Assembly (NCBI GenBank): GCA_036378175.1
Contig: DASUWY010000014.1
Coordinates: forward strand, 1-64,000
DNA length: 64,000 nucleotides
Direction: 5' to 3'
From: Thermoleophilaceae bacterium
GTDB lineage: Bacteria > Actinomycetota > Thermoleophilia > Solirubrobacterales > Thermoleophilaceae
The notes beneath the pieces were generated by a model. The model worked only from the letters and a program-made list of their open reading frames with translations, searched no databases and was not told where the DNA came from. Numbering within the stretch: the first letter of the stretch is position 1; the number at the start of each line of letters is the position of its first letter. The position numbers and the translations under genes were made by a program. Positions 1-8,447 of this stretch are shown here, piece after piece.

Positions 1-43
1 CGGGGTGAGGGCGGCCGGCTCTGCTGGCGGAACCGTACTGTGC

Positions 44-1021
44 TTACGCGCCGACAGGAGCCTGTCCCAGCACCTGCTGCACCGCGCCCACGATCTTGTC
101 CTCGCTCGGGAGGATGTACTCCTCCATCGGCTGGCTGTAGGGGATCGTGCTCTCGAGCGCGGTCACCTGCTTGATGGGCGCCCTCAGTGACGAGAAGCCC
201 TCGTCCGCCACCTCACCCGCGATCACCGCCGAGGCGGAGCCGTGGCGCGTGGCCTGGTCCACCAGCACCAGGTGTCCGGTCTTCTCGACCGACTCGATGA
301 TCGTCTTCATGTCCAGCGGGTTCAGAGTCCGCGGATCGATCACCTCGGCCTGGATACCTTCGCCGGCCAGCCGCTCCGCCGCGTTCATCGCGAGCCCCAC
401 CATGTAGCCGAGCGCGACGATCGTCACGTCGCCGCCCTCGCGCCGCACCGCCGCCTCCCCGAACGGCACGAGGTGCTCGCCGTCCGGCACCTCGCCGGGT
501 TCCAAGGTGAGCAGGTAGTGGTGGAAGTAGGCCACCGGGTTGTCGTCGCGGATGGCGGTGGCCATCAGCCCCTTGGCGTCCGCGGCGGTGGACGGGATCG
601 CCACCCGCAGCCCGGGCACGCCCATGAACATGCCGTAGATCGTGCCGGTGTGCTGGCCGGCCCAGCCGGCGGTGAAGCCGTAGCCCGCCTTGAGCACGAG
701 CGGCACGTTCACCTGTCCGCCGGTCATGTAGCGGAAGCGCGGCGCCTCGTTCACCACCTGGTTCATCGCCACGAGCATGAACTCGGCCATGTAGAGCTCC
801 ACCACCGGGCGGTAGCCCGCCAGCGCCGCGCCCACCGCCATGCCGATCTCCGCGGTCTCGGAGATCGGCGTGACGCGCACGCGGTCGGGCCCGAAGGCCT
901 GGAGGAACTTGTCGTTCTCGCTCGTCGCGATGTTCTGGCCGAAGTAGAGGACGCTGTCGTCGCGCTCCATCTCGCCGTGGATGGCCATCTCGATCGCGGC
1001 GATGTAGGGAATCTCAGTCAT
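44..1021 (-). CDS. 2-oxoacid dehydrogenase E1 component, beta subunit (pyruvate/acetoin type)
   Basis: 325 residues, full length for an E1 beta chain. An N-terminal transketolase-type pyrimidine-binding domain (about 4-180) carries the conserved Glu region ISETAEIG (53-60), which activates thiamine diphosphate, and a C-terminal transketolase domain (about 200-315) binds the partner. With the E1 alpha encoded 13 bp upstream it would form the alpha2beta2 enzyme that decarboxylates pyruvate, acetoin or a branched 2-oxoacid and passes the acyl group to a lipoyl E2 in the cytoplasm. Substrate cannot be decided from sequence. No E2 or E3 gene lies in the window; they may lie just beyond base 1, downstream in transcription. 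A GGAG lies upstream of the ATG. Confidence 0.88.
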   Translation of the reverse strand: MTEIPYIAAIEMAIHGEMERDDSVLYFGQNIATSENDKFLQAFGPDRVRVTPISETAEIGMAVGAALAGYRPVVELYMAEFMLVAMNQVVNEAPRFRYMTGGQVNVPLVLKAGYGFTAGWAGQHTGTIYGMFMGVPGLRVAIPSTAADAKGLMATAIRDDNPVAYFHHYLLTLEPGEVPDGEHLVPFGEAAVRREGGDVTIVALGYMVGLAMNAAERLAGEGIQAEVIDPRTLNPLDMKTIIESVEKTGHLVLVDQATRHGSASAVIAGEVADEGFSSLRAPIKQVTALESTIPYSQPMEEYILPSEDKIVGAVQQVLGQAPVGA

Positions 1022-1034
1022 CGATCAGCCGCTC

Positions 1035-2057
1035 CTATGCGTAGACGTACTTGGTGGCCTCTGCCGGCTCCGGCAGCGGACTCTCGATCCCGAAGTCCAC
1101 GGCCGCCTGCATCTCGTCCTTGGCCGACTGCATGATCTCGTCCGCCTGCTCGGCGGACATCACGCCGTCCTGCACGAGCTTGCCGCGGAAGCGCGGCACC
1201 GGGTCGCCCCTCTTGGCCGCCTCGTATTCCTCCGGGTTGCCGAACACCTCGATCGCCTCGTGCTCCGGGAAGTGCAGCGGGATGCCGGGCGGCACGATGA
1301 TGTTGCCGTGCGCGCTGAGGCGGTAGACCTTCGACTCCACGAGCGTCGGACCCTCGCCTGAGCGGGCGCGGTCCACCGCGGCGCCCACCGTCTCGTACAC
1401 GGCCACCGGGTCGCCGCCGTCCACCGTCACACCGGGCATCGAGAACGCCTTCGCCTTCACAGCGAGCGGCTCGCCCGCGGCCGCGTTGGCGTCCTCCTGC
1501 TCGGAGCGCGTGACCACGTTGTAGTTGTTGTTCTCCATGATGAACACGATCGGAAGCTTCCAGAGCGAGGCCACGTTGAGCGACTCGCTGAAAGCGCCCT
1601 GCTTCGAGGCGCCGTCGCCGAAGAAGCACAGCACCACCTGGCCCTGCTTGCGGATCTGCGCGGCGTAGGCGGCGCCCGTGGCCTGCGGAATGCCCTGCGC
1701 CACGATGCCGCTCGTGCCGAGGAAGCCGCGCTCCACGTCGGTGAGGTGCATCGAGCCGCCGTAGCCGCCGCAGAGGCCGGTCTTCTTGCCGTAGATCTCG
1801 GCCATCATCGCCTTCGTGTCGGTGCCGAGCACGATCGGGTAGCCGTGGCAGCGGTAGGTCGTCATCAGCTGGTCGTTCGGCTCCATCGTGGCGAGCGACC
1901 CGACGATCGACGCCTCGGCGCCGTCGGCGAGGTGCGTGTGGCCGCGGATCACGCCCGGGTGCTCCTCGAACGTGCCCTTCACGCGCTCCTCGAACTCCCG
2001 GATCCGCGCCATCTGGGTGAACATCCAGACCAGCCGGTCGTTGTCGAGCTCCTTCAT
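1035..2057 (-). CDS. 2-oxoacid dehydrogenase E1 component, alpha subunit
   Basis: 340 residues. The thiamine-diphosphate/Mg motif is visible as GDG at 147-149 with the closing NNN at 176-178, and HTHLADGAEA near residue 40 is typical of E1 alpha of acetoin/pyruvate dehydrogenases. Start ATG at 2057 is preceded by a strong AGGAGGAG ribosome site. It sits first in a tight pair with E1 beta, so the two are almost certainly co-translated. The xylose-isomerase-like gene ends 16 bp upstream on the same strand, so all three are probably one transcript. Whether the natural substrate is pyruvate, acetoin or a sugar-derived oxoacid is not resolved. Confidence 0.9.
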   Translation of the reverse strand: MKELDNDRLVWMFTQMARIREFEERVKGTFEEHPGVIRGHTHLADGAEASIVGSLATMEPNDQLMTTYRCHGYPIVLGTDTKAMMAEIYGKKTGLCGGYGGSMHLTDVERGFLGTSGIVAQGIPQATGAAYAAQIRKQGQVVLCFFGDGASKQGAFSESLNVASLWKLPIVFIMENNNYNVVTRSEQEDANAAAGEPLAVKAKAFSMPGVTVDGGDPVAVYETVGAAVDRARSGEGPTLVESKVYRLSAHGNIIVPPGIPLHFPEHEAIEVFGNPEEYEAAKRGDPVPRFRGKLVQDGVMSAEQADEIMQSAKDEMQAAVDFGIESPLPEPAEATKYVYA

Positions 2058-2073
2058 CCGCTCCTCCTAGATC

Positions 2074-2943
2074 TCAAGCCACGCCCGCGCGGAACTGCGC
2101 GGCCGTGGTCTCATACGCTCGTTTGAACTCCTCCTCGATCGGGAGGTTCCTCAGCTCCTCGGAGAGCACTTCCACTCCCCACGGGCCGGGATAGCCTGCC
2201 TCGCGGCAGGCGTCGACGTAGGCGGCCACGTTGAACTCGCCCTCGCCGGGAAGCCTGCGGTGGTTCACCACCTCGTCGATGGGGTCGGCCATGTCCTCGT
2301 ACTGGCCGTCTGACAGCTCGATCCAGGTGAGGTACTGGCGCGGGATGCGCTTCATGTCCTCGGGCGGGATGCCGAGCTTGGCCATGTGCCAGGTGTCGAT
2401 GGCGAGGCCGCCGTTGGGCTTGGCGGCGTCGTTCACCACGTGCAGCGCCTTGTCGAGCGAGTTCACGTTCACGTCGAACGGCATGAACTCGTAGACCACC
2501 TTGGCGGCGGTGTGATCGGCCGCGTCCTCGCACAGCTCGGCGAAGCCCTCGGTCACCTGGTCGAGCTCGCTTTGCGTGCCGGGGATGTTCCCGACCTTGA
2601 TGTGGTGGGCGTCGAAGGCGGCCGCGGCGTCGAAGAGGAGCTTGCGGCGCTCGTCCGACTCCGCGCGCCGCGGGTCGCCCTTCGGCACCCAGAAGTCCTG
2701 GAGGAACTCGAGCTGGATGAACTCCAGGCCCGAGTCGTCGAACACCTTCTTCATCTCGTCGAGCGTGGTGCTCTCGAGCTGGTGCTCGATGTCGGCGTGC
2801 CAGAGGCCGATCCCCTTGAACCCAACCTTCGCCGCCTCGGCGCAGCGGTCCCGCCACGAGAAGGTGCTCCACTCGCGCCCCACGTGCACCTCCACGGGTC
2901 CGGAGACGGTCCAGTAGAGAGCCACCAGGTCGACTTCGCCCAT
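2074..2943 (-). CDS. sugar phosphate isomerase/epimerase-like TIM barrel protein
   Basis: 289 residues. An AP-endonuclease-2/xylose-isomerase-like TIM barrel is indicated by the pattern of GFKGIGLWH near the N-terminus, a central VYEFMPFD strand with a metal-binding Glu, LAIDTWHM, and the C-terminal PWGVEVLSEELR strand. These are the usual positions of Glu/Asp/His metal ligands. The open frame extends 14 codons further upstream, but the ATG at 2943 has a clear GAGGAG site, so it is preferred. Family members isomerise or epimerise sugars, inosose or hydroxypyruvate. The link with the E1 pair suggests carbohydrate or polyol catabolism; the substrate is unknown. Confidence 0.75.
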   Translation of the reverse strand: MGEVDLVALYWTVSGPVEVHVGREWSTFSWRDRCAEAAKVGFKGIGLWHADIEHQLESTTLDEMKKVFDDSGLEFIQLEFLQDFWVPKGDPRRAESDERRKLLFDAAAAFDAHHIKVGNIPGTQSELDQVTEGFAELCEDAADHTAAKVVYEFMPFDVNVNSLDKALHVVNDAAKPNGGLAIDTWHMAKLGIPPEDMKRIPRQYLTWIELSDGQYEDMADPIDEVVNHRRLPGEGEFNVAAYVDACREAGYPGPWGVEVLSEELRNLPIEEEFKRAYETTAAQFRAGVA

Positions 2944-3047
2944 CGTCACTCCTCCTCGTTCGAGGGCCGTGTGGCGACCGTACATCCGCGCCCGATGGGC
3001 GTCCAGTCATCCAGCGCATGCCTTCTTGCCGATTTGCGCTCTGGCGC

Positions 3048-3076
3048 TTGGCGCGCCGTTGCCGTGCGCTTACAGT
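3048..3076 (+). promoter_or_regulatory. candidate leaderless promoter of the GMC dehydrogenase unit
   Basis: TTGGCG (3048-3053), a 17-bp spacer and TACAGT (3071-3076) lie so that transcription would start at or next to the ATG at 3083, giving a leaderless message, which is common in actinobacteria. No Shine-Dalgarno sequence precedes that ATG. Pattern match only. Confidence 0.4.
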
Positions 3077-3082
3077 GCGCTC

Positions 3083-3433
3083 ATGCAGGTGCTCGACGAG
3101 GGCCGCGTGAGCGTGGTCGAACAGCTCTGCGAGGCGATCGTTCCGGGGTCTTCGCGCGTGCGGCCCGTCGTCTATATCGACGCGGTCCTGGCTCGGATGC
3201 CGGCACCTCAGCGCGATGCCTTCATTGCCTCCGTTGACGCACTCGAAGGCGCGGACCTGCCCAGCGTCGCGCTCACACCCGAGTTCCTCATGGTGCGCGC
3301 GCTCTGCGTTGAGGCGTTCTACTCGGACTTCGTGGCGCCGGACGGCGAGGGCCCATCGGCCTACGAGGAGATCGGCTTCAACGCCTCTCCCCTTGCCGCG
3401 CGCGTGAAGAAGGACTGGTCGTACCTGGGATGA
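3083..3433 (+). CDS. small partner subunit of GMC dehydrogenase (gluconate 2-dehydrogenase subunit 3-like)
   Basis: 116 residues. The segment from EFLMVRALCVEAFYSD to a closing AYEEIGFN resembles the conserved C-terminal half of gluconate 2-dehydrogenase subunit 3 proteins, small partners of membrane or soluble GMC dehydrogenases. Unlike many of them it shows no twin-arginine signal, so the complex may be cytoplasmic. Its TGA overlaps the ATG of the GMC gene (ATGA at 3430-3433), arguing for fixed stoichiometry. The start at 3083 is chosen because the upstream extension of the frame is not conserved-looking and a leaderless promoter fits. Family assignment is moderate; no catalytic residues are expected. 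Confidence 0.6.
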   Translation: MQVLDEGRVSVVEQLCEAIVPGSSRVRPVVYIDAVLARMPAPQRDAFIASVDALEGADLPSVALTPEFLMVRALCVEAFYSDFVAPDGEGPSAYEEIGFNASPLAARVKKDWSYLG

Positions 3434-4875
3434 GCGAGCGCTTCGACGTCGTGGTGGTGGGCTCGGGCGCGGGCGGCGGCGTGGTGGCCGGCGAGCTCGC
3501 CGAGCGCGGGCGCAACGTGCTGCTGCTCGAGACGGGCCCTCACCTGACGGCGGCCGATTTCGAGCGCTGGGAGTCGAAGGCCTCGCACGACATGTGGTTC
3601 CCGATCCGGCTGGCGCTGCCGGCGGGCGATCCGGGCCGGGGACCCCTGGCGCTGATCAGCGGGCGCTGCGTTGGCGGCACCACCACGATCAACACCAAGC
3701 TTGCGTTGCGGGCCTCGCAGCGGGAGCTCGACAAGTGGCATGCGGCCTCCGGGGTGCAGCTGTCCACGGCCGAGATGGAGCCTTTCTACGACCGCGTGTG
3801 CTCGTACCTGGGTGTGCGCCGGCGGGCGGACTGGAACTGGCGCAAGTGCGTGCGGACGGCGGCGGCTGGGTTCGAGGCGCTGGGCTATGAGCTCGAGCCC
3901 GTGGACGCGTACACGGACGAGAACTGCATGCAATGCGGGTCGTGCCTGCAGGGGTGCCCGACGAATGCTGGCAAGTCGACTTTGAACACTTGGATTCACC
4001 GCAACTGGGTGGCTGGGCATCTTTCGCTTCGACCGGAGTGCTGGGCCTCGCGTGTCCTGATCAGCAATGAGGAAGCGACCGGAGTGGAGTATGTGGATGC
4101 CTCTGGGGCTTCTCACGTGGTTGAGGCCGATGTGGTTGTGGCTGCGTGCGGTGCCTTGGGGACGCCGCAGCTCTTGATGCGCTCCGGCGTGGCGAATTCG
4201 TGGGTGGGGCGCAACCTCGGCTTCCACCCAGCCCAATTCGTGTTCGGGCTGTTCGACGAGCCGCAGGACGCGCACATGGTGGCGCCCATCAGCTCGCACT
4301 TCCTGGAGAACGCACCGGACGACCGCGGCGGCTACATCGTCGAGGCCGTGACCGTGCAGGACCCAATCGGGTTCACCGTGGCTCTGTGCGACGAGAACGG
4401 CCCGATGTGGGGCGAGCCGCTGGTGGAGGCGGCGAAGAAGTACCGCAACTGGGTGGGGCTGCTCTGCCTCTCGAACGACGAGAACAACGGCCGCATCGAG
4501 GTGGATGCCGACGGCAACGAGACCTTCTGGTGCGACTTCCAGCCCCAGGAGATAGAGCGCCAGCAGGCGGCGTTCGAGTTCTCGCGACGGGTGATGGAGG
4601 CGGCGGGGGCGTCGCAGATTCTGTGGTCCTCGTTCGCGTCCACCCACGTGCAAGGGTCGTGCCGGATGGGCGCGGACCGTGACTCAGGCGTGGTGGACGG
4701 TCACGGGGAATCGCATGACGTACGGCGGCTGTACGTGGGCGACAGCTCGGTGTTCCCCCGCACACTGTCGGTGAACCCGTCGCTGACGATCATGGCCATG
4801 GCCACGCGGCTGGCGGATCATTTGGACGCCAACGAGAGCGGCTACCTCTCGGGCTCGCGGCAGCTCGTCGCGTAA
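3430..4875 (+). CDS. GMC-family FAD-dependent oxidoreductase with four-Cys cluster motif
   Basis: 481 residues. An N-terminal Rossmann FAD site GSGAGGG (11-17) is followed by a GMC signature region GRCVGGTTTINTK (78-90). Four cysteines in ferredoxin-like spacing (C166, C169, C172, C176, pattern CxxCxxCxxxC) are a hallmark of the gluconate/fructose/sorbitol-dehydrogenase branch and may hold an Fe-S cluster. The C-terminal GMC domain has the active-site HVQGSCRMG and SVNPSLT motifs. It likely oxidises a sugar or alcohol and passes electrons to a carrier rather than to oxygen. No signal peptide is evident. It overlaps the small subunit gene by 4 bp. Confidence 0.82.
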   Translation: MSERFDVVVVGSGAGGGVVAGELAERGRNVLLLETGPHLTAADFERWESKASHDMWFPIRLALPAGDPGRGPLALISGRCVGGTTTINTKLALRASQRELDKWHAASGVQLSTAEMEPFYDRVCSYLGVRRRADWNWRKCVRTAAAGFEALGYELEPVDAYTDENCMQCGSCLQGCPTNAGKSTLNTWIHRNWVAGHLSLRPECWASRVLISNEEATGVEYVDASGASHVVEADVVVAACGALGTPQLLMRSGVANSWVGRNLGFHPAQFVFGLFDEPQDAHMVAPISSHFLENAPDDRGGYIVEAVTVQDPIGFTVALCDENGPMWGEPLVEAAKKYRNWVGLLCLSNDENNGRIEVDADGNETFWCDFQPQEIERQQAAFEFSRRVMEAAGASQILWSSFASTHVQGSCRMGADRDSGVVDGHGESHDVRRLYVGDSSVFPRTLSVNPSLTIMAMATRLADHLDANESGYLSGSRQLVA

Positions 4876-4919
4876 CTCAACTGCAGCAATAACGGCACAC
4901 AGGAGTTACGCGGCAGCCT

Positions 4920-4936
4920 GGAACCGTGCGGTTTCC
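4920..4936. repeat. short hairpin upstream of the AbiEi/DUF559 gene
   Basis: GGAACC at 4920-4925 can pair with GGTTTCC at 4930-4936 around a GTGC loop, with one bulged T. It lies between the GMC stop and the next ATG (4954). It could be a weak terminator or an operator; neither role is shown. Confidence 0.3.
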
Positions 4937-4953
4937 GGGGCGATCCTGCCCCC

Positions 4954-5895
4954 ATGCCCGACGTGGTCGATCCAAGAGCTGATAATCAGCCTTTCGATCA
5001 ACCACGTCTGGCTCGGGTGTCGCAAATTGCGACAAAACAGGGTGGACCGATCTCCCGCGAGCAGCTGCTCGACCACGGGATCACCGACGGCGCCATCAGG
5101 TACTGGCTCGCTTCGGGCCGCCTTCATTGCTATTACCGCGGCGTCTACCTGCTCGGCCACGAGGCGATAACGGCGAAGGGGCGGATGCTCGCGCCGGTAC
5201 TGGCGTACGGGCACGAGGCGGTTCTCGGCTACCGCAGCGCTGGCCACTGGCGCGGCTTCTACCGCACGGCCCGCCCAGACATCGACGTGGTCGTGCCCGG
5301 CCGCACCAAGGCCAAGCAACCCGGCATCGATCTTCACCTCGTACGCAGCCTGGACCCGCGTGATGTGACCGAGCACGAAGGCATCCCCATCACCACCGTG
5401 CCCCGCACACTGCTGGACCTCGCCGAAGTGCTGAACCCGCGCCAACTCAAGCGTGCCGCGGAGGAGGCGGACCGGATGCGGCTGGTTGATTGGGCGGAGG
5501 TGCAGGAATTGCTTGAGCGGAGTCCGGGCAGGCACGGGCTCAAGCCACTCGGCTCCTTACTAGCTGATTTCGACTACGAACCCCTGAGCCGCAGCGAGTT
5601 CGAAGCCCTGTTCTACGACTTCTGCATGGACCACGGCCTGCCCCGGCCGACCATGAATGCTCCGATCCTCGGCTACACCGTCGATGCGCATTGGCCCGGG
5701 ACAAATGTGATTGTCGAGCTGGACAGCCGAGAGTTCCATCTGAATGCGAAGGCTTTCGAGGACGACCGCAAGCGTGATGGCGATCTCCTCGTTGCCGGTT
5801 ACCGCGTCCTACGCGTCACCTATCGGCAGCTGATGCGGGAGCCGAAGCAGCTTGCGGACAGGATCACGAAGCTCCTCGCCTATCCACCACCCTGA
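4954..5895 (+). CDS. AbiEi-type winged-helix plus DUF559 (endonuclease-fold) protein
   Basis: 313 residues. Residues about 20-60 (VSQIATKQGGPISREQLLDH and following) match the AbiEi-antitoxin-type N-terminal winged helix with its usual RGVYLLGH strand. The C-terminal third has a DUF559/Vsr-like nuclease fold: SEFEALFYDFC, YTVDAHWPGTNVIVELDS (the VD...E residues sit where this fold has its catalytic acids) and the closing YRVLRVTYRQL. Such proteins occur singly and often in multiple copies in actinobacteria without a recognisable toxin, as here. Defence or regulatory roles are proposed for relatives, but function is unknown. Its 3' end overlaps the convergent ligase gene by 32 bp. Confidence 0.72.
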   Translation: MPDVVDPRADNQPFDQPRLARVSQIATKQGGPISREQLLDHGITDGAIRYWLASGRLHCYYRGVYLLGHEAITAKGRMLAPVLAYGHEAVLGYRSAGHWRGFYRTARPDIDVVVPGRTKAKQPGIDLHLVRSLDPRDVTEHEGIPITTVPRTLLDLAEVLNPRQLKRAAEEADRMRLVDWAEVQELLERSPGRHGLKPLGSLLADFDYEPLSRSEFEALFYDFCMDHGLPRPTMNAPILGYTVDAHWPGTNVIVELDSREFHLNAKAFEDDRKRDGDLLVAGYRVLRVTYRQLMREPKQLADRITKLLAYPPP

Positions 5896-7093
5896 CCGCC
5901 TTGCCCTCGCTCCGCGGCACCCCACCCGGATCCAGCACCTCCACGGGAATCCGTATCCCGGTGTGCTCGCGCAGCAGCGTCTCAACCCGCTCGCGCAACG
6001 GCGCCACGTCCACGTCCACCGACGCCGGCTCGCACTGCACCACGAGCTCGTCCATCGCGCCCGACCTCGACACCACGAGCTGGTAGTGCGGCGCGACCTC
6101 CTCCACGCTCAGCAGGAGGTGCTCCACGTTCGACGGATAGATGTTCACGCCCCGGATGATCAGCATGTCGTCGCGCCGTCCGCGCAGCCCGCGGATGCGC
6201 GCGAAGGTGCGCCCGCACTCACACGGCTCGAGCGTCAAAGAGCCGATGTCGCCCGTGCGGTAACGCAGGAGCGGCATCGCCTCCTTCGTCAGCGTGGTGA
6301 AAACGAGCTCTCCCTCATCGCCTTCGTCGAGCACAGCGCCCGTGTCGGGATCGATCACCTCCACCAGGAAGTGGTCCTCATTCACGTGCAGCCCGTCGCG
6401 AACAGGTAGGCACTCGGTCGCCACCCCCGGCCCGCACATCTCCGACAGCCCGTAGAAGTTCACGGCGCGGAGCCCCGGCAGCTCGCGCTCGATCTCCGCC
6501 CGCAGGCCGTCCGTCCACGGCTCGCCGCCGAACAGCCCGAGCTCCAGAGACAGCGACGCCGGATCGATCCCCGCGTCGCGCACCGCCTGGGCGATCACGA
6601 GCGCGTATGACGGCGTGGACACGAGCACCTGGCCACCAAGGTCGCGCAACAACAACGCCTGCCGCGCCGTGAACCCGCCGGACACCGGAATGACGGTCGC
6701 CCCGATCCGCTCCGCTCCCTGATGGAACCCATGCCCGCCGGTGAACAGCCCGTAGGTGTTCGCGTTGTGCACGAGCATGCCGGGCCGCACCCCGGCCATC
6801 GTCATGCAGCGCGCCATCAGCCCGGTCCACACGTCCAAGTCCGCGCGCGTGTAACCCACCACCGTGGGCTTGCCATGCGTCCCCGAAGAAGCATGCACAC
6901 GCACCAAAGACGACACGGGCACCCGCAGCAGACCAAACGGATACGCCTCCTTCAATGCTGTCTTTGTCGTGAACGGCGCGTCAGCGAGCGACTCGAGCTC
7001 CACGCCAAAAACAGCGCGGAGCCGCTCGCTCTGCAGCTCCCGCAGTGCAGAACGCGAGAGCTGCTCGACGTCAGAGCTTGCGCTCGTGCGCAT
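5864..7093 (-). CDS. phenylacetate-CoA ligase-like (PaaK-type) adenylate-forming enzyme
   Basis: 409 residues, slightly shorter than the usual 430 or so. The phosphate-binding loop is SSGTHGKPT (69-77), the PaaK-type version of the ANL motif; further family motifs include NFYGLSEMCGPG and, near the end, RGVNIYPS. The enzyme would activate an aryl acetic acid to its CoA thioester with ATP. It starts inside the 3' end of the dioxygenase-like gene (23-bp overlap) and is last in an AraC-SDR-dioxygenase-ligase operon, so its likely job is to supply the acyl-CoA used by the neighbour. Phenylacetate versus a hydroxylated analogue is not resolved. Confidence 0.82.
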   Translation of the reverse strand: MRTSASSDVEQLSRSALRELQSERLRAVFGVELESLADAPFTTKTALKEAYPFGLLRVPVSSLVRVHASSGTHGKPTVVGYTRADLDVWTGLMARCMTMAGVRPGMLVHNANTYGLFTGGHGFHQGAERIGATVIPVSGGFTARQALLLRDLGGQVLVSTPSYALVIAQAVRDAGIDPASLSLELGLFGGEPWTDGLRAEIERELPGLRAVNFYGLSEMCGPGVATECLPVRDGLHVNEDHFLVEVIDPDTGAVLDEGDEGELVFTTLTKEAMPLLRYRTGDIGSLTLEPCECGRTFARIRGLRGRRDDMLIIRGVNIYPSNVEHLLLSVEEVAPHYQLVVSRSGAMDELVVQCEPASVDVDVAPLRERVETLLREHTGIRIPVEVLDPGGVPRSEGKAVRVVDRRGAS

Positions 7094-8447
7094 TCCAGTG
7101 CTCCTCGAGGTTGCGAACGAGCGCCGGACTGAGGTGGCAGTAGGCCTGCTCGCGGCAGTAGCTCGCCATGTACTGGCGGAACACGTCGGGCGGCTCCACC
7201 CCCACTCGCATCGCCTTGCGATTGGCGGCCGCGTTGATCAGCCCGGAGCTCGTCAAAGCCTCCACACGCGCGGAAATGGCGGCGTCCATCTCGGCGTCCG
7301 AGTCCACCACCTCATCGCAGAGCAGATCACCCTGCGGCGTGCCGGCCTCGAACTCGATCCCGGAAAGGATCGCCTGCCGCGCCAGCCTGTCGCCCACCGA
7401 GCGCGCGAGCCGCAGGTTGGAGGCGCCGGGAATGATCCCCTCCTTGCGCGCGGGCAGGTACAGCCTGCAGCCCCGCACCGCGATCACGTGGTCCATCACG
7501 TGAAGGAGCTGGCACGCGCCGCCTATCGCGTACGTCTCCACCGCCGCCACCCACAGCTTCTCCGTGGTTTGCTCCGGCTCGTCAGGACGGAAGTCCTCCG
7601 GCGTGAGCCCGCGGTAGAGCTTGTTCACGTAACCCATGTCGCGCGTGATGTAGAAGAGGTAGTCGAGCCGGCCCATGTAGATGTGCGTGAGGTTGATGCC
7701 CGCGCCGAAGATGCGCCGCCCGGCGTAGCGCGGGTGGTCGAGCACGCCGCCGCGGAACACGCCCACCTCCACGGCGGGGTCCAGCAGCGCGAGGTCCACC
7801 GCCACCTCGGTCACGGGGAGCGTGTCGCCGTCCTCAGCGTTCAGGTGGCGCGGGTTGCGCAGCTCCACGTACGCCGCGCGGCCGCGCCGCTCAACGTACG
7901 CGCCGCCGAGGTCCGCCACGCCGGTGGAGCGAAAGTCGTGGAGACGTTCGAGCGCCGCCTCTGTGGGACGCAGCATCGCCCACACGAGATGTGCCCCCGC
8001 GCGCGGGTCGGCGAGCACATGGGAGAGGAACAGTCCCTGCGCGATCTCGATGTGCTCCTTGTCCGCGAGCTTCCGCGCGCGCTCGAGCTCCATCGCCGAG
8101 CGGGTGGGAACGAGGCCCGGATAGAGATCGGCCGCCGCGTACACCAGCTCCTCCACGCGGAGCGCGAGCCGCATGTCCGCCGTGAGCGCGTTGTAAACGT
8201 CGACCGCGTATGCGCGCATGAAGTCGGCGCGCGCACCGTCGAGGAACGCCACGATCTCGTGCGCCGCCACCTGCTCGGTCTCGCTCCGCTCGGCGCGTGG
8301 AGACAGCCGCCGCAGCAGCTCTTCGCCGCGGGTGAGGAACTCGCAGGTGGCCCGCGCGGCCGCTGGGAACGAGCCGAGCGTGGTAGGCGTGGCCGATCGC
8401 CAGGCCGCGACTTCGTGCTCGGACAGGCCCGCGGCCTCGAGCGTCAC
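7071..8447 (-). CDS. DpgC-like cofactor-independent arylacetyl-CoA dioxygenase
   Basis: 458 residues. An N-terminal helical region (about 1-200) precedes a crotonase-fold domain containing GRRIFGAGINLTHIY (243-257), the oxyanion/active-site segment AIGGACQLL (307-315) and LPARKEGIIPGASNLRL. These closely resemble DpgC, the metal- and cofactor-free enzyme that oxidises 3,5-dihydroxyphenylacetyl-CoA to the glyoxylate during glycopeptide antibiotic assembly. Here it sits between an SDR and a PaaK-like ligase under an AraC regulator, with no peptide synthetase nearby, so a catabolic role on a phenylacetyl-CoA derivative is more likely. Recognition is from remembered family motifs. An ordinary enoyl-CoA hydratase is excluded by length and the helical N-terminus. 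Confidence 0.78.
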   Translation of the reverse strand: MTLEAAGLSEHEVAAWRSATPTTLGSFPAAARATCEFLTRGEELLRRLSPRAERSETEQVAAHEIVAFLDGARADFMRAYAVDVYNALTADMRLALRVEELVYAAADLYPGLVPTRSAMELERARKLADKEHIEIAQGLFLSHVLADPRAGAHLVWAMLRPTEAALERLHDFRSTGVADLGGAYVERRGRAAYVELRNPRHLNAEDGDTLPVTEVAVDLALLDPAVEVGVFRGGVLDHPRYAGRRIFGAGINLTHIYMGRLDYLFYITRDMGYVNKLYRGLTPEDFRPDEPEQTTEKLWVAAVETYAIGGACQLLHVMDHVIAVRGCRLYLPARKEGIIPGASNLRLARSVGDRLARQAILSGIEFEAGTPQGDLLCDEVVDSDAEMDAAISARVEALTSSGLINAAANRKAMRVGVEPPDVFRQYMASYCREQAYCHLSPALVRNLEEHWNAHERKL

